A program made the translations under genes and the position numbers. This document shows positions 26,845 through 36,340 of a stretch of 39,803 bases of DNA, piece by piece. The stretch comes from Nitrospirota bacterium (GTDB lineage: Bacteria > Nitrospirota > Nitrospiria > Nitrospirales > UBA8639). The stretch lies in contig QIMB01000477.1 in the NCBI GenBank assembly GCA_003233615.1, positions 1 through 39,803 of the forward strand, in the 5' to 3' direction. The notes beneath the pieces were generated by a model. That model was not told the origin of the DNA and made no database searches. It saw nothing but the letters and a program-made list of their open reading frames with translations. The first letter of the stretch is position 1. Each line of letters begins with the position of its first letter.

Positions 26845-27184
26845 CTAAAAGAGTAACAATTGCTTAAGAGAATCGTCTGTTTCCTTTGTGTAATCGGATT
26901 CTGTAAGTATTTGCAAAATAGGGAGTTTCTCAAAAACCGTTACACTTAAAATCTGTAATATTGTGTAGAGATTTGATTCTATCTTTAACAAAGACATGCC
27001 AGAATTCCCCGTGTGGAAGCGCGGAGATATTTACTTGTTTTTTGATAATTGCGATTAGCACATATATAGAGATTGCTATCCATATCTGAGTCTTTACTGC
27101 ACTTTCTGATGTTCCGTAAAATGCTTTTATTCTCAAATGCTGCTTTATCCATTGAGCATCTAATTCCGGGGACATGATACATAA
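26845..27184 (-). pseudogene. IS4-family transposase C-terminal remnant, frameshifted
   Basis: The frame starting near 27175 reads WIKQHLRIKAFYGTSESAVK and then TQIWIAISIYVLIAIIKK, the well-known C-terminal part of IS4-family DDE transposases. After about residue 50 the homology jumps to another frame, which continues LYTILQILSVTVFEKLPIL and ends in KQLLLF and a stop at 26845, the usual tail. A short non-homologous stretch sits at the junction. The N-terminal catalytic part is missing. It marks the right border of the biosynthetic cluster. Confidence 0.75.
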
Positions 27185-27265
27185 TTATCTAAGAGTTAAG
27201 TAGCATATCCCCCCGAATTTGCTGTAAACTATATGAAAAACAAACAAGGTAATGGTCACCAGGGG

Positions 27266-29710
27266 CTACAGGTTCAGACTATCCATTAGTTGTTCTATTC
27301 CAAAACTCAGAAGGAACTCGGAATAGTGATTGGAGAAAATGTCCTTCAGGAAGTCTGCAAAATCAACTTCACCGTCTCCACGTTTGATACTGTAGTTGCG
27401 ACTCTTGGCAATGGTAAAAAGGAACAGAACATGAAAATAGACTGAGCTGATGTACTTTTTTTCAGCAAGTTCGACTTGCTCCTCAGATATTTCTCTTATC
27501 CGTCCCTTGTGTGTCTTAAGAACATTGCTGTCCATATTGATGTAGATTGAGACGAGTTTGTCGCCTTCTACAAAAGGATGCATAATTGTTAAGAAGTCCA
27601 TATCCTGACCGGTGTTCTCTTCGAATTTCTCCCAGGTGAGATGACTTTCATGCGGGTTCCTATAAACTAAATGGTATTGCGGCAGACCTAATGCTTCCGG
27701 CCTGATTTCCTCTTTCGTCTTCGTCACTTGCGGGGGTTTCTGTTTATCAACAATCTGCACCCAGAAGGACTCTTCGAATTCTGTGCCTGGACCTCCCAAC
27801 ACGGCCTTGACCTGAATCAGATCGCCGATCTTCGCTTCTTTTGTAGGATTCATTGCAATCCTAATCTGGCCGTTATTTGGACTTGACCTGCTGACATTAA
27901 GAAGATCTGAAAGTTCTTTCGGAGAACCTTGATCTGTGCCACCGGTTGTCGCATTTGGTCTAAAACTAAGGAGTGAAATCTGCAGATCTCCCGGTTCATG
28001 GGTTCTATCGAAGTACTGATCTTCGACGTCCGTGAAAAACTTAACAGTCCGCATTCCTTCAAGGGGAATTTTTGCAGCAGGTTTCTCCTCCGACCCTTCA
28101 CCGGCAAGCTTGAAAAAGCTCGGGAACCGTCGTGGAATGAACGGTTGTTCCTGTTGCTTACGCTTCTCTTTACTCCTTGTTTTCTCTCCATGCCCATTTT
28201 CCTTAGGGATATCTATTTTGAACGTGCTGTGTAGTAGCTTCAATAGCTCACTATTAAGTGGAATGGATTTTGTGAAAGACTTCAGCAGTTCGGCAGTATC
28301 TCCACTCTCCAAGGAGATTGAATCCTTCCGGCTTTTGTAAATGTCACGCAAACGGCTTTTCAAGAGAAGATCTCTCAGGCACAGGCGAAGGTGCCGGGTT
28401 TCTTCACAGTCTTTCAAACGATCGCGGGAAGCCATAAAGAGTTCTTTTCGAAACAGGTACGTCATATGGGTACAATCCACATGTATCAGGAGATGATTCT
28501 TCAGAAGCGGCATTTTGAGGGCTCTTGTAATGAACTCCGAAGTGTAGTGGCCATGGACCTGGCCGTTAAGGGAAAAAAGAACAGACATGTTGTTCTTGAA
28601 GAACTCGCGCCGGATCGTCTCTCTTGTCTCCTTAACAGTCCGTTCATCAACCTTGCTGCGGAAAACATAGCAGGCAACCTTCATCCGGCCGATGGTGGCA
28701 GACTGAAAATCTTCCGAGTGCATTTCTTCCACATATTTTGAGTCGTCGGCTTCTACCCGACGTTTCAGACCGAACAATTCACGGGCAAGGTTCTTATCTT
28801 TGGGATAACGTTCAGCTTTATCAATGGTGTAAACCGGCAAAGCGGCTTCAAATAAGAACTCGTTAATGCTTTGGTTAAGGTCTCTGGATATTACAGATCT
28901 TGCCCCGCTCGGAAGGTCATAGCTGTACAATTTGATGATAGTCCCGGTGGTGAATTTCCTGCCCTTTAAGCGTAGATCCAGAGAATCAATAGAAAAGTTA
29001 GGAATCTCATCATCGATCTTGAAATATTCATACCACGTCTCTTTTTTCGTTCCTACCTCATGTTCTGTCATCGGATGTTCTCTTATGAGCGTAAAACCAA
29101 AGTTGCCTCTCCCGTCATACCTCCGAGAGCCTATAAGTTGATACCTTTTCTTCCCGCAAAAAACAATGGATCCGGTTCCACCCATGTTGTATTTTCCTTG
29201 AACAAAGGGGATGTCATTTTTGTTACCATGGAGCAAGGAAAGAAATGTTTTCTCGAAATCCTCGGGGTGCTGTCCTTCACCATTGTCATATATGATCAAT
29301 GAGGTTTCCATCCTTGGGCCATCTGCATGAATCTGGATTTCTTCAGCCTGTTTCTGACGGAACGTTGATAAATGCCATGTATCGGACCAACTCCCGCTAT
29401 CCCTGTGGAAAAAACGTCTGGTGGCATCCTCCATGCTCTGCGGAGCCTCTGGTGATTTTGGGTCAATTCCAGCTTCTTCGCATTTTCGCATGAGAATCGC
29501 ATCAATGGAGTTTATGATCTTCTCAATAAGCGCGGCAATTGGGGACGACTGCTGATTCTTAATCACAGCGTAATTGCCTTCATTTCCGCCGAGGGGATGC
29601 CAGTTTGTCGGCACTTCAAAATATTCTTCATATTTTGATAAAACTCCGTTAACTTCTCGCTCAGTCGAGGCGTTGAACAGGGCTTCGAATAGCAATCTCA
29701 TATTACCCAT
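27266..29710 (-). CDS. GHKL (Hsp90/histidine-kinase-like) ATPase, putative effector of the phosphorothioation defence operon
   Basis: 814 residues. The N-terminal third is a Bergerat-fold ATPase: the N box EKIINSIDAI (N67, D70), the G1 box YDNGEGQ (D142, G144, G146) and the G2 box GKYNMGGTGS (172-181). The middle and C-terminal parts have no motif I recognise; residues about 490-520 are charged linker. No DHp domain or receiver is present, so it is not a sensor kinase; MORC, MutL, type II topoisomerase and defence ATPases share the fold. GGGAAG lies 6 bases before the ATG. It is the last gene of the leftward defence cluster, 152 bases beyond the nuclease-like gene, and may be transcribed with it. 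Nucleotide-driven closure on DNA is a reasonable inference, not shown. Confidence 0.7.
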   Translation of the reverse strand: MGNMRLLFEALFNASTEREVNGVLSKYEEYFEVPTNWHPLGGNEGNYAVIKNQQSSPIAALIEKIINSIDAILMRKCEEAGIDPKSPEAPQSMEDATRRFFHRDSGSWSDTWHLSTFRQKQAEEIQIHADGPRMETSLIIYDNGEGQHPEDFEKTFLSLLHGNKNDIPFVQGKYNMGGTGSIVFCGKKRYQLIGSRRYDGRGNFGFTLIREHPMTEHEVGTKKETWYEYFKIDDEIPNFSIDSLDLRLKGRKFTTGTIIKLYSYDLPSGARSVISRDLNQSINEFLFEAALPVYTIDKAERYPKDKNLARELFGLKRRVEADDSKYVEEMHSEDFQSATIGRMKVACYVFRSKVDERTVKETRETIRREFFKNNMSVLFSLNGQVHGHYTSEFITRALKMPLLKNHLLIHVDCTHMTYLFRKELFMASRDRLKDCEETRHLRLCLRDLLLKSRLRDIYKSRKDSISLESGDTAELLKSFTKSIPLNSELLKLLHSTFKIDIPKENGHGEKTRSKEKRKQQEQPFIPRRFPSFFKLAGEGSEEKPAAKIPLEGMRTVKFFTDVEDQYFDRTHEPGDLQISLLSFRPNATTGGTDQGSPKELSDLLNVSRSSPNNGQIRIAMNPTKEAKIGDLIQVKAVLGGPGTEFEESFWVQIVDKQKPPQVTKTKEEIRPEALGLPQYHLVYRNPHESHLTWEKFEENTGQDMDFLTIMHPFVEGDKLVSIYINMDSNVLKTHKGRIREISEEQVELAEKKYISSVYFHVLFLFTIAKSRNYSIKRGDGEVDFADFLKDIFSNHYSEFLLSFGIEQLMDSLNL

Positions 29711-29862
29711 GGTTTTCTTCCCGACGATAGATCAACCAAGAAAATTATGACAAACTAACTTTCCACTGTTTACGAAATTTCGGTCACTTCTTTATCTCTC
29801 TGAAATACCCGAAGCTAAACTAAGGTGATTTCTATAAGCATAATCCTTTTGGGCGCTTTCGC

Positions 29863-30495
29863 TCATCGCTTTACTTTTTTCCTTCTCACCACAAGGGCTT
29901 CCACCTTCTCTACAAACTCCAGAATGCCTATCTCATTCACTTCAAAATAGGACGCTCCCTTCCTTATCGTATACAGATGATAAAAGCCTGCATAACCAGC
30001 AGCCTTTGCCTTCTCTTTAAGTCTCCCTACAGCTGCGGGCGAGCAACATTCTGAAAAGAGAAAGACATTCTTTATCTTGTATGGTCTTAGAGCTTTACAA
30101 TATTTTTCATCAACACTTCGTGTCAGAGACTTGCAGCTAATAACAGCTAGGGCTTCCGTGCACTTAATGAACTTGAAATCCATTATCGGATGCTTAGCTC
30201 CGGTAGTCCATTTCCGAATCCATCCTGGGTTATGGATAATAACGTCGCATTCAGGGGAACATGACGCACCTGTTTCATCTATAAGATGTCCCCAACTTAC
30301 GTGCAAATCTTTACCCTCCAGAATGTCGCGAATGAGATACGCAATACGTGCAGAGAATCGCAATCCCTTCACAAATTGTAGCACCCGTCCCTTATCTCTT
30401 TTTTTGTCCATCAAGGAAAGTTCAGGATTCGTGCGCCATGTAGCGAGCGTACCGGAAAGCGCACGGAACTCTTCTGTAAGCAAACCTTTCTCCAT
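29863..30495 (-). CDS. PD-(D/E)XK-nuclease-like protein with altered active site
   Basis: 210 residues from the ATG at 30495. A longer GTG frame from 30594 would overlap the preceding gene by 70 bases, and neither start has a good ribosome binding site. The core PECDVIIHN (D84), then LAVISCKSLT (K122), follows the nuclease strand pattern D-x(n)-E-x-K seen in DUF6602-like restriction proteins. The glutamate is replaced by serine (S120), so catalysis may use another acid or be lost. The C-terminal half is basic. It is downstream of two ParB-type genes and upstream of the GHKL ATPase. It may be the cutting or DNA-sensing part of the defence effector module. Confidence 0.5.
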   Translation of the reverse strand: MEKGLLTEEFRALSGTLATWRTNPELSLMDKKRDKGRVLQFVKGLRFSARIAYLIRDILEGKDLHVSWGHLIDETGASCSPECDVIIHNPGWIRKWTTGAKHPIMDFKFIKCTEALAVISCKSLTRSVDEKYCKALRPYKIKNVFLFSECCSPAAVGRLKEKAKAAGYAGFYHLYTIRKGASYFEVNEIGILEFVEKVEALVVRRKKVKR

Positions 30496-30524
30496 AATTC
30501 CGCGACCCGTCTGTTTCTTTGCCG

Positions 30525-31223
30525 TCACTGAAGTATATCTCCCTGCGCAATCGAAGTTATCACGCCTTTCCTCGTCAAGCCGGCCGTCCGACACAATCGC
30601 GCCAGGTTCTTTTTACCAGAAGCAGTTAATGTTATCTTTCCTATCAAACCATCCACCTCAAGAGAGAACACGTTCTTTTCCCCAAGGGCATCAGAGAAGA
30701 GTTTCTTTAACAGTGCAACATCGCTAGTGTGGCCTCTTATAACAAACTCGGCAACATAGTGCTTGATATTGCGTGTTGTCTTGATGTATTCAATTACCTT
30801 GGATATCGGCATCCGTAAATTCCGTCTGCTAAAATCATGAATCGCTCTCACGTCTGCGGTATCAATCTTGCCTGCCGCCAATTCTCTTGCAACGGACAAC
30901 TGATCAGTACGTGATAACTTGCTCAGATGTACTGCGGCATCCACACTGTCAATCTGTCGGCTAGCGAAGAGCGCCCGAACAGGCTTTGACAATCTGCTGA
31001 CGTATTGAAATTGGCCTAGCATTTTCGCAGAAAGGTCAATCCTGTCTGCAACCCCTTTCAAGCTGCCTATCCTATTCACCGCAACCTTCAGCCACTGCTC
31101 CATTTCGACCAGAGAAAGGTGCCGAGACCCAGTTCGCGTATTGCGGATTAGTGCCGCAAGTGCTTCTTGCACGTCTCGGGGAGATACGGTCTTGTCGTTC
31201 TTCCTTGTCGCTTTCTTTTTCAC
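30525..31223 (-). CDS. ParB-HTH-like DNA-binding protein
   Basis: 232 residues. Residues about 55-145 resemble the central helix-turn-helix domain of ParB/KorB proteins, with the order GSLKGVADRIDLS, LSKPVRALF, SVDAAVHLSKL and TADVRAI. The N-terminal ParB CTPase domain is missing, and the last third is unassigned. The ATG overlaps the stop of the full ParB-like gene by 4 bases, so the two are co-translated and may form a complex. It is probably a sequence-reading or scaffold component of the defence module. Confidence 0.6.
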   Translation of the reverse strand: MKKKATRKNDKTVSPRDVQEALAALIRNTRTGSRHLSLVEMEQWLKVAVNRIGSLKGVADRIDLSAKMLGQFQYVSRLSKPVRALFASRQIDSVDAAVHLSKLSRTDQLSVARELAAGKIDTADVRAIHDFSRRNLRMPISKVIEYIKTTRNIKHYVAEFVIRGHTSDVALLKKLFSDALGEKNVFSLEVDGLIGKITLTASGKKNLARLCRTAGLTRKGVITSIAQGDILQ

Positions 31224-32032
31224 TTAAAGAAACCCTGAGAATCAAGCCATTGCTGCAGAACATCAGTCACAATTTCTTCTGCCTCTTTGGAGAGATTCTT
31301 TACGGCCTTCTCCAGAGCTGTGCGTATTTTCTCAGGCAGGCTGACTATTATGCTTGCCTCGACCCGTGGGCGCATTGCTTCTGTGACGATCTTCTTTGCA
31401 GCTGCACGCTGGTTATTCGTCCCATACTCGACCACTCGCTTCTTCTGGTGTTTGTTTAGCGGATACTGTTCCATCAGATCGAGAAGTTCCTCAGCCTTGC
31501 GCATGTCTCCCATCGCTGCCCTAATCGCGCGTTTCACATCTGCTATGGACACTTTCTTTCTGGCCAGCTTCTTCTTCATCTTCTCCGAGGCTTGTGCCTC
31601 AATAGATATGTAGTCCCTTACCCGCTGAATAGAGAGACCCGTTTCCTGTTGTACCTTGCGCTCATTTTTTCCGTATTTCTTGTACAATACAGTTATTGCT
31701 CGGGCCGTATCTGCATGATTAAGATCAACTCTCTGAAGATTCTCAACCAGAGAACGAAGCATAATCTGCTCGTTCGTGAGGGGGCCTGCAAACACAGATC
31801 GAATCCTTTTCCTGCCCAGCCGTTGGTGGGCCAATAAACGCCTTTGTCCCGCGACCAACTCATACGGCGGATTGTCATGAGTTCCCTTGAGAACGACGGG
31901 CTGCAACAAATCGTGCTTTTTGATGCTAGCCGCCAGTTCGCTGAGATCCTTGTTTGCATTCTCTATCCGAACGTTCTGCTTGCTCACCGTGATATCTTCG
32001 ATAGCTACTTCGTGAATAGCGTCGATAGACAT
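31220..32032 (-). CDS. ParB/Spo0J-family nuclease-domain protein
   Basis: 270 residues from an ATG at 32032, chosen because AGGAG lies 8 bases upstream; the longest frame begins 14 codons earlier without a site. The N-terminal ParB domain includes ELAASIKKHDLLQPVV, ELVAGQRRLLAHQRLG and ENLQRVDLNHADTARAI. The HTH follows (QQETGLSIQRVRDYI), and a lysine-rich tail completes it. No parA partner is near, so a role in plasmid or chromosome partition is unlikely. ParB-fold domains also serve as nucleotide-dependent DNA clamps and nucleases in defence systems. It begins 21 bases after the SspD-like stop. Confidence 0.7.
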   Translation of the reverse strand: MSIDAIHEVAIEDITVSKQNVRIENANKDLSELAASIKKHDLLQPVVLKGTHDNPPYELVAGQRRLLAHQRLGRKRIRSVFAGPLTNEQIMLRSLVENLQRVDLNHADTARAITVLYKKYGKNERKVQQETGLSIQRVRDYISIEAQASEKMKKKLARKKVSIADVKRAIRAAMGDMRKAEELLDLMEQYPLNKHQKKRVVEYGTNNQRAAAKKIVTEAMRPRVEASIIVSLPEKIRTALEKAVKNLSKEAEEIVTDVLQQWLDSQGFFK

Positions 32033-32052
32033 GACTATTCTCCTAATCGTAA

Positions 32053-32859
32053 TCAAAGTTGACAAATCAAGCACGCCGTCGGGCTATCGTCTTCAAGCTC
32101 CATCCCCGCCAGTGTCTCGATCAAACGTCTACTGCCTCGCTGCGCGCGCTGTCTGCGTAACCGTTCCTCGTGCCGACTCCTGATAGCAGCGATGTTTTCC
32201 GGCTTTCGCAGTTCACTCAGTGGCATACCCTGTATCCACGTAAATGGCCGCCCGAGCCCGCCGTCACCTGATTTCTCATAAGCCTGTGCCTTGTCAAAAT
32301 CCTCGGGGTATTTCTCAAGCAAGCGTACCCATTCGATCTTTTTCTGGAAAAAGCAGAAATAGCATCCTGAATGGGTCCGTCCCCATTCAAGGTATGGCGG
32401 TAAGCCAATGCCGCTGTCCCTTAAAATCTTCATGACTCCGGCGTACTCGATACCGTCTTCTTTGAACGGATACACGGTGGTAATGTTATTCTTGTGACTG
32501 ATGTATCCGGTTCTGTCTTCATCCGCACGGATGCCAATGTAACTGACAACCGGATCATCACCTATTTCCATTTCAAATGGTCGCAGCTTCAGCATCTTTG
32601 TACACCATCGCATGTTTGCTGCCGGCAAATACCCACCGTATACCTTCAGCCAATGGTCAAATGTGGCTTTGGAATTCAGCCGTTTGATCTTTTTGCCAAG
32701 GTAGCTTTCGATCTGGTCAAGATAGGCATACGTTTCCCTAAGCTCCTCTCCGGTGTCACAGAAAATGTATTCCATATCCGGCACCTTGTCCCGCATGTGG
32801 AGGGCTAAAGCAGTGCTGTCCTTGCCTCCTGACAGGCTTAGTATGTGACGTGTTTTCAC
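32053..32859 (-). CDS. sspD: PAPS-reductase-family sulfurtransferase (SspD/DndC-like)
   Basis: 268 residues from a GTG at 32859, 8 bases after the upstream stop; the longer ATG frame from 32943 lies inside the ATPase gene and lacks homology. The ATP-pyrophosphatase loop LSLSGGKDS (residues 7-15) opens the protein and EYIFCDTGEE follows. Cysteines in MRWCTK, GCYFCF and a terminal CLIC could hold an iron-sulfur cluster, as in DndC. In phosphorothioation systems this protein activates the DNA backbone with ATP for sulfur insertion. Its position after DUF4007 and ATPase genes favours the Ssp role over assimilatory PAPS reduction; the usual C-terminal ECG(I/L)H motif of CysH is not seen. Confidence 0.72.
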   Translation of the reverse strand: MKTRHILSLSGGKDSTALALHMRDKVPDMEYIFCDTGEELRETYAYLDQIESYLGKKIKRLNSKATFDHWLKVYGGYLPAANMRWCTKMLKLRPFEMEIGDDPVVSYIGIRADEDRTGYISHKNNITTVYPFKEDGIEYAGVMKILRDSGIGLPPYLEWGRTHSGCYFCFFQKKIEWVRLLEKYPEDFDKAQAYEKSGDGGLGRPFTWIQGMPLSELRKPENIAAIRSRHEERLRRQRAQRGSRRLIETLAGMELEDDSPTACLICQL

Positions 32860-32869
32860 GATACTCTCT

Positions 32870-35800
32870 CTATTCCTTCTCGTTGAGGGCAGACCAGACG
32901 GCCCTTGACACAGCGGCAAGACCAAGACGGCCATCCCGCGCAAGAATCTTGCTCACTTCTTTCTGAAGCTGCCGTAACCTCTCGCTCTCGGAAGGATCGA
33001 CATATACCACTTCTTGTTTCTCATGCCCATCTGAGCGCGTCACTGCGAGCCGGATGCCGGTTCGCTTACCCGAACCGCCACGCTTACCAAAGACTGCACT
33101 CTCAACTCTCTTGAACCGTTCCGTCAGTTCAAGCAACCGACGTGAGAACAGATCCTCATCGGCGTCTTCCCAGCGCGATGGAGGTTTCGCGGTCACATAG
33201 CTCCCAACAGATTCTATCCATTCCGAGTCCGGCAGGCCGTCGTCAAGAAGCCGTAACGAGAATGCCTTGAGCCTGGACTCAGTTACACCAAGAAGGATTT
33301 CCTCAGCTCTCTTTGCAACATGGCTGCGAACATGGTTTGACACATCCCGGGGCAAGTCGAACGCAGCCTTGATCTCCTTGAACAGTCTGTCCTTGAGTTG
33401 TGGGTATGCCATCCTCAACTCATTCAATGCCTTACTCAGATCCCGCGCACACGCAATTGCCTTTGCGCTTTCCCTGCCGGCAACACGACCATTACTATTG
33501 AACGGATTATGCCCGCAAGCCTTCGGCAATTCTTCGAAGAGGAGCCGAGCCGGGTCTCTAGCCTGAAGGATGGACTCTCTGACCTTGAGCGTCCTGGCCG
33601 ACAACTTCTTTGTGTGGTGGACATACTCTGGCAACTCGGCAACGAAAACGCATAGGGGCCTGACAACGTCTAGCAAGTATGACTCTGCTTCATTGGACGA
33701 GTCCAGATTTAGCACCTTCACGAACTGTTTGAGCAGATCGGCCCTCACGCCCTCGATGCTACAATACTGAACCTCAAATGTATCAGGAGCCTTGGTCAAG
33801 CGGAGCAGAGCCTCTCTGCCCAGGTTACTCAGAAATGTTCCCTCTTCGTAGAAGGCAATCTCGTGACCATGTATCTTGGCGAAGATCGTCAGAAGAATGG
33901 GCAGTATGCCGTTGCGAATGCCGTAAGGAGGACACTGTAATTCAGCGAACAGGGCGGCAACTGAGACTTTACTGTCCGGTTGCTTCTTGAGGATAGCTTC
34001 GATCCGCTGCAGTGATGGCAGCACTTTGCATGTATCTTTGCTCTTCGTTGGCACGCTAATCTTCCAGGAACCTTCCGATTCAACGTGGATGCCGCCGGCC
34101 TTGAGAATCGAAAGATAAATTGACATCTCGGGCGGTTTCCTCTCAGGGTCCATGCCAAGGAAAGGAGCATCTGAGTTTGTGATGAGTCTTTCAAGCAGGC
34201 GCATACGGGCTCCGGCGGCGGCGGAACTTAGGAAACGACGATTGACCAGCTCGTTCTTGATCTTTGGGGCCTTGCTGTAGATTTCATCGCAAATATCGGA
34301 TAAATTGCTGAGAAGTTTCTTGCCTGAACGTATGCTCAGTTTCTTGCCCTGCCGAAACCACTCAAGAGACATCTGATCAGAGAATTGGCGAAGGCCCAGG
34401 AAACCATTGATCTTCTTTTCAAGAAGCATTCGTGATGCCTCCCTCTGCCGCGACACCTCTTCGGCAGCGAATCGGTCAGTGCTTAGCTCTGGCGTGTTTG
34501 ACGCAATCCATTCCCAGCGTTGCGCTTCTTGAACAGGACCGTGTAATGCTGTAAGCGGGGGCGACACGGCGATAAGAATTTCCGGACGTTGCTCAAATCT
34601 TTTCTGCATAGCGGTTGTTCTTGCCTTCTTCTGGTCCTCCTTCGTCTCACAAAGACAGACGGCAACAATACCATCACAGGAACCATAATCAGGGTCCTTG
34701 AGTTCCTGCAGCGCCGCCGGCGAACAGTACACAACATCAAAATGCCGAAGATTTCCTGTCTGAATATAGTGCCGCCTAGCCACAATCGGCTGAGGATCGA
34801 CGTATTTCTCAACCATGCTTGTGACACTCTTCAATGGCCCAAGTGACTTTGAAGCTTCCTCATACACGTGATCAAGATCAACACTGGAATGCGGCCACAA
34901 GCAGAAGCCGCCGGCAGCGCCTCGATGGTACAAGATACGCTTATCCTTTTGCAGCGTGGAAAGAACCGTCCAAATCTGTTTTCTTTCAGAGGTCGTGTTT
35001 GATCTACCTACTGCCAAAGCTATGGTTTCCTTCGTTGCCAGGAGGTCGCTATCATTAAGAAGATTGAGAAGGCCCACTGTCTTCACTACCTTGAGTTCAG
35101 TGCCGTTTCTGGCCGCAAAACTCTCAATCATGGAATCTATCTGATTCCAATGACTGCGATAGCTTTGCGCTCTCAACCGGTGTCCGAAGTGAAACCTGAC
35201 GTAGTCGTAGAGATGGTGTAACTGGTAAAGCTCCCCAGTGCCTATCGTGCTCTCCGCGGCAAATGCCTGGAGGCCAAAAGGCTCGTTTGAGAGGAGAAAG
35301 CTGAAAAGCGATCTCTCATTCTGACCACAACGACGAAATATCCTGACGAGGACAGGGAGAACGGTCGGGGCAATAGGATATATCTTGGGAGCATTCTGCA
35401 GTAGGATCTGTTTTGCAGGCGCAGCGCCGAACCACCCTACGTCCAGCGCAGATTTCATACAGTCAACTGCATATGACGACTGCCTCTTCGGAAGCAGCTC
35501 CGTTTGAAGGCTCAGGGCTGAAGATATGAGTACCGCAACTTGTTCAATGGGTTGGTTGAAGATAATCTCTTCGAACCGGGATGCCACTTTTTCCCATTCA
35601 CGTTGTCCTGTCAGCGAAAGCTGGTCTGCGTATGCGCTAAATCCCTGGTGCAGTAAACCCAAAACGAAAATTGGTTTTGCACCGCTTCGCGACGCAATCT
35701 CGGCCACTCTCTGCAGCAGATACACATCCTGTTGCTCCGGGTTGAAGGCAGCGTATTCGAGGAATTTCCCAAGCTCATCCAGAATCAGGAGTAGCCCGTT

Positions 35801-36340
35801 CCGTTTTTTATCCCTTGTGAGCCAATTGCTTACCTCAATTAACTTCTCGATGACCAGATCGTCTGTTGGACGATTTCCTGACTCAAGAATGTGGTCGAGT
35901 TGGTGGAAGAGACGTGACTTTTTGCCTCTTCCATTGACCCCCCGCATTGTTTCGAAAAGGCCGCGTAGAATGGCCTGGCCGAGAGGTATGCGAGAGCCGG
36001 TCACCAACACCGGGACGAATGTCAGTCTTCCGAGCGTCCGACATGAGGCCGTACGTTGTCTGATTGGAACAGGTAACGCCTGTGTGTGTCCTGCAAACCA
36101 ATGCGCGAGGAATAATGCAAAACTCGATTTTCCGGACCCGTAGTCTCCGGTGATTCGCCAAGCCCTTTGTCCCGAATTGCTGGCCAGGCCCTGCGCAATT
36201 CGCTCAAGACACGAGTGTGTGTGGTCGCTTAGGATATATCCCTGCAGTGCACACGGGTCTTTGAAGTCTCTTTCAAGATGAACGGACCGTAAGAATCTGC
36301 CGCTTACATTGAATAATGTTGATATGGTTCGTTCAGCCAC
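32870..36340 (-). CDS. sspC: Large P-loop ATPase (SspC-like)
   Basis: 1156 residues. Walker A GDYGSGKSS (65-73) and Walker B LLILDELGK (184-192) lie in the N-terminal 200 residues, giving an AAA/STAND-like ATPase similar to large ATPases of BREX and Ssp systems. The remainder is mostly helical and carries no motif I can name. The ATG overlaps the end of the DUF4007 gene by 8 bases, showing tight coupling. In characterised single-strand phosphorothioation systems SspC is an ATPase working with SspB and SspD. The assignment here is by gene order and domain type; the length is large for the family as I recall it, so the symbol is provisional. Confidence 0.6.
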   Translation of the reverse strand: MAERTISTLFNVSGRFLRSVHLERDFKDPCALQGYILSDHTHSCLERIAQGLASNSGQRAWRITGDYGSGKSSFALFLAHWFAGHTQALPVPIRQRTASCRTLGRLTFVPVLVTGSRIPLGQAILRGLFETMRGVNGRGKKSRLFHQLDHILESGNRPTDDLVIEKLIEVSNWLTRDKKRNGLLLILDELGKFLEYAAFNPEQQDVYLLQRVAEIASRSGAKPIFVLGLLHQGFSAYADQLSLTGQREWEKVASRFEEIIFNQPIEQVAVLISSALSLQTELLPKRQSSYAVDCMKSALDVGWFGAAPAKQILLQNAPKIYPIAPTVLPVLVRIFRRCGQNERSLFSFLLSNEPFGLQAFAAESTIGTGELYQLHHLYDYVRFHFGHRLRAQSYRSHWNQIDSMIESFAARNGTELKVVKTVGLLNLLNDSDLLATKETIALAVGRSNTTSERKQIWTVLSTLQKDKRILYHRGAAGGFCLWPHSSVDLDHVYEEASKSLGPLKSVTSMVEKYVDPQPIVARRHYIQTGNLRHFDVVYCSPAALQELKDPDYGSCDGIVAVCLCETKEDQKKARTTAMQKRFEQRPEILIAVSPPLTALHGPVQEAQRWEWIASNTPELSTDRFAAEEVSRQREASRMLLEKKINGFLGLRQFSDQMSLEWFRQGKKLSIRSGKKLLSNLSDICDEIYSKAPKIKNELVNRRFLSSAAAGARMRLLERLITNSDAPFLGMDPERKPPEMSIYLSILKAGGIHVESEGSWKISVPTKSKDTCKVLPSLQRIEAILKKQPDSKVSVAALFAELQCPPYGIRNGILPILLTIFAKIHGHEIAFYEEGTFLSNLGREALLRLTKAPDTFEVQYCSIEGVRADLLKQFVKVLNLDSSNEAESYLLDVVRPLCVFVAELPEYVHHTKKLSARTLKVRESILQARDPARLLFEELPKACGHNPFNSNGRVAGRESAKAIACARDLSKALNELRMAYPQLKDRLFKEIKAAFDLPRDVSNHVRSHVAKRAEEILLGVTESRLKAFSLRLLDDGLPDSEWIESVGSYVTAKPPSRWEDADEDLFSRRLLELTERFKRVESAVFGKRGGSGKRTGIRLAVTRSDGHEKQEVVYVDPSESERLRQLQKEVSKILARDGRLGLAAVSRAVWSALNEKE

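Noticed and set aside
31220..32032. Plasmid or chromosome partition locus
   Set aside because: No ParA and no obvious parS-like palindromes nearby; gene order fits a defence operon better.
32053..32859. Assimilatory PAPS reductase (CysH)
   Set aside because: The usual CysH C-terminal cysteine motif is absent, and the gene sits in an operon with DUF4007 and defence-type genes.
35526..36143. Plus-strand ORF of 205 codons opposite the large ATPase
   Set aside because: The minus strand contains the Walker motifs of the ATPase here; the plus-strand translation is rich in Ser, Arg and Cys, as antisense frames usually are.
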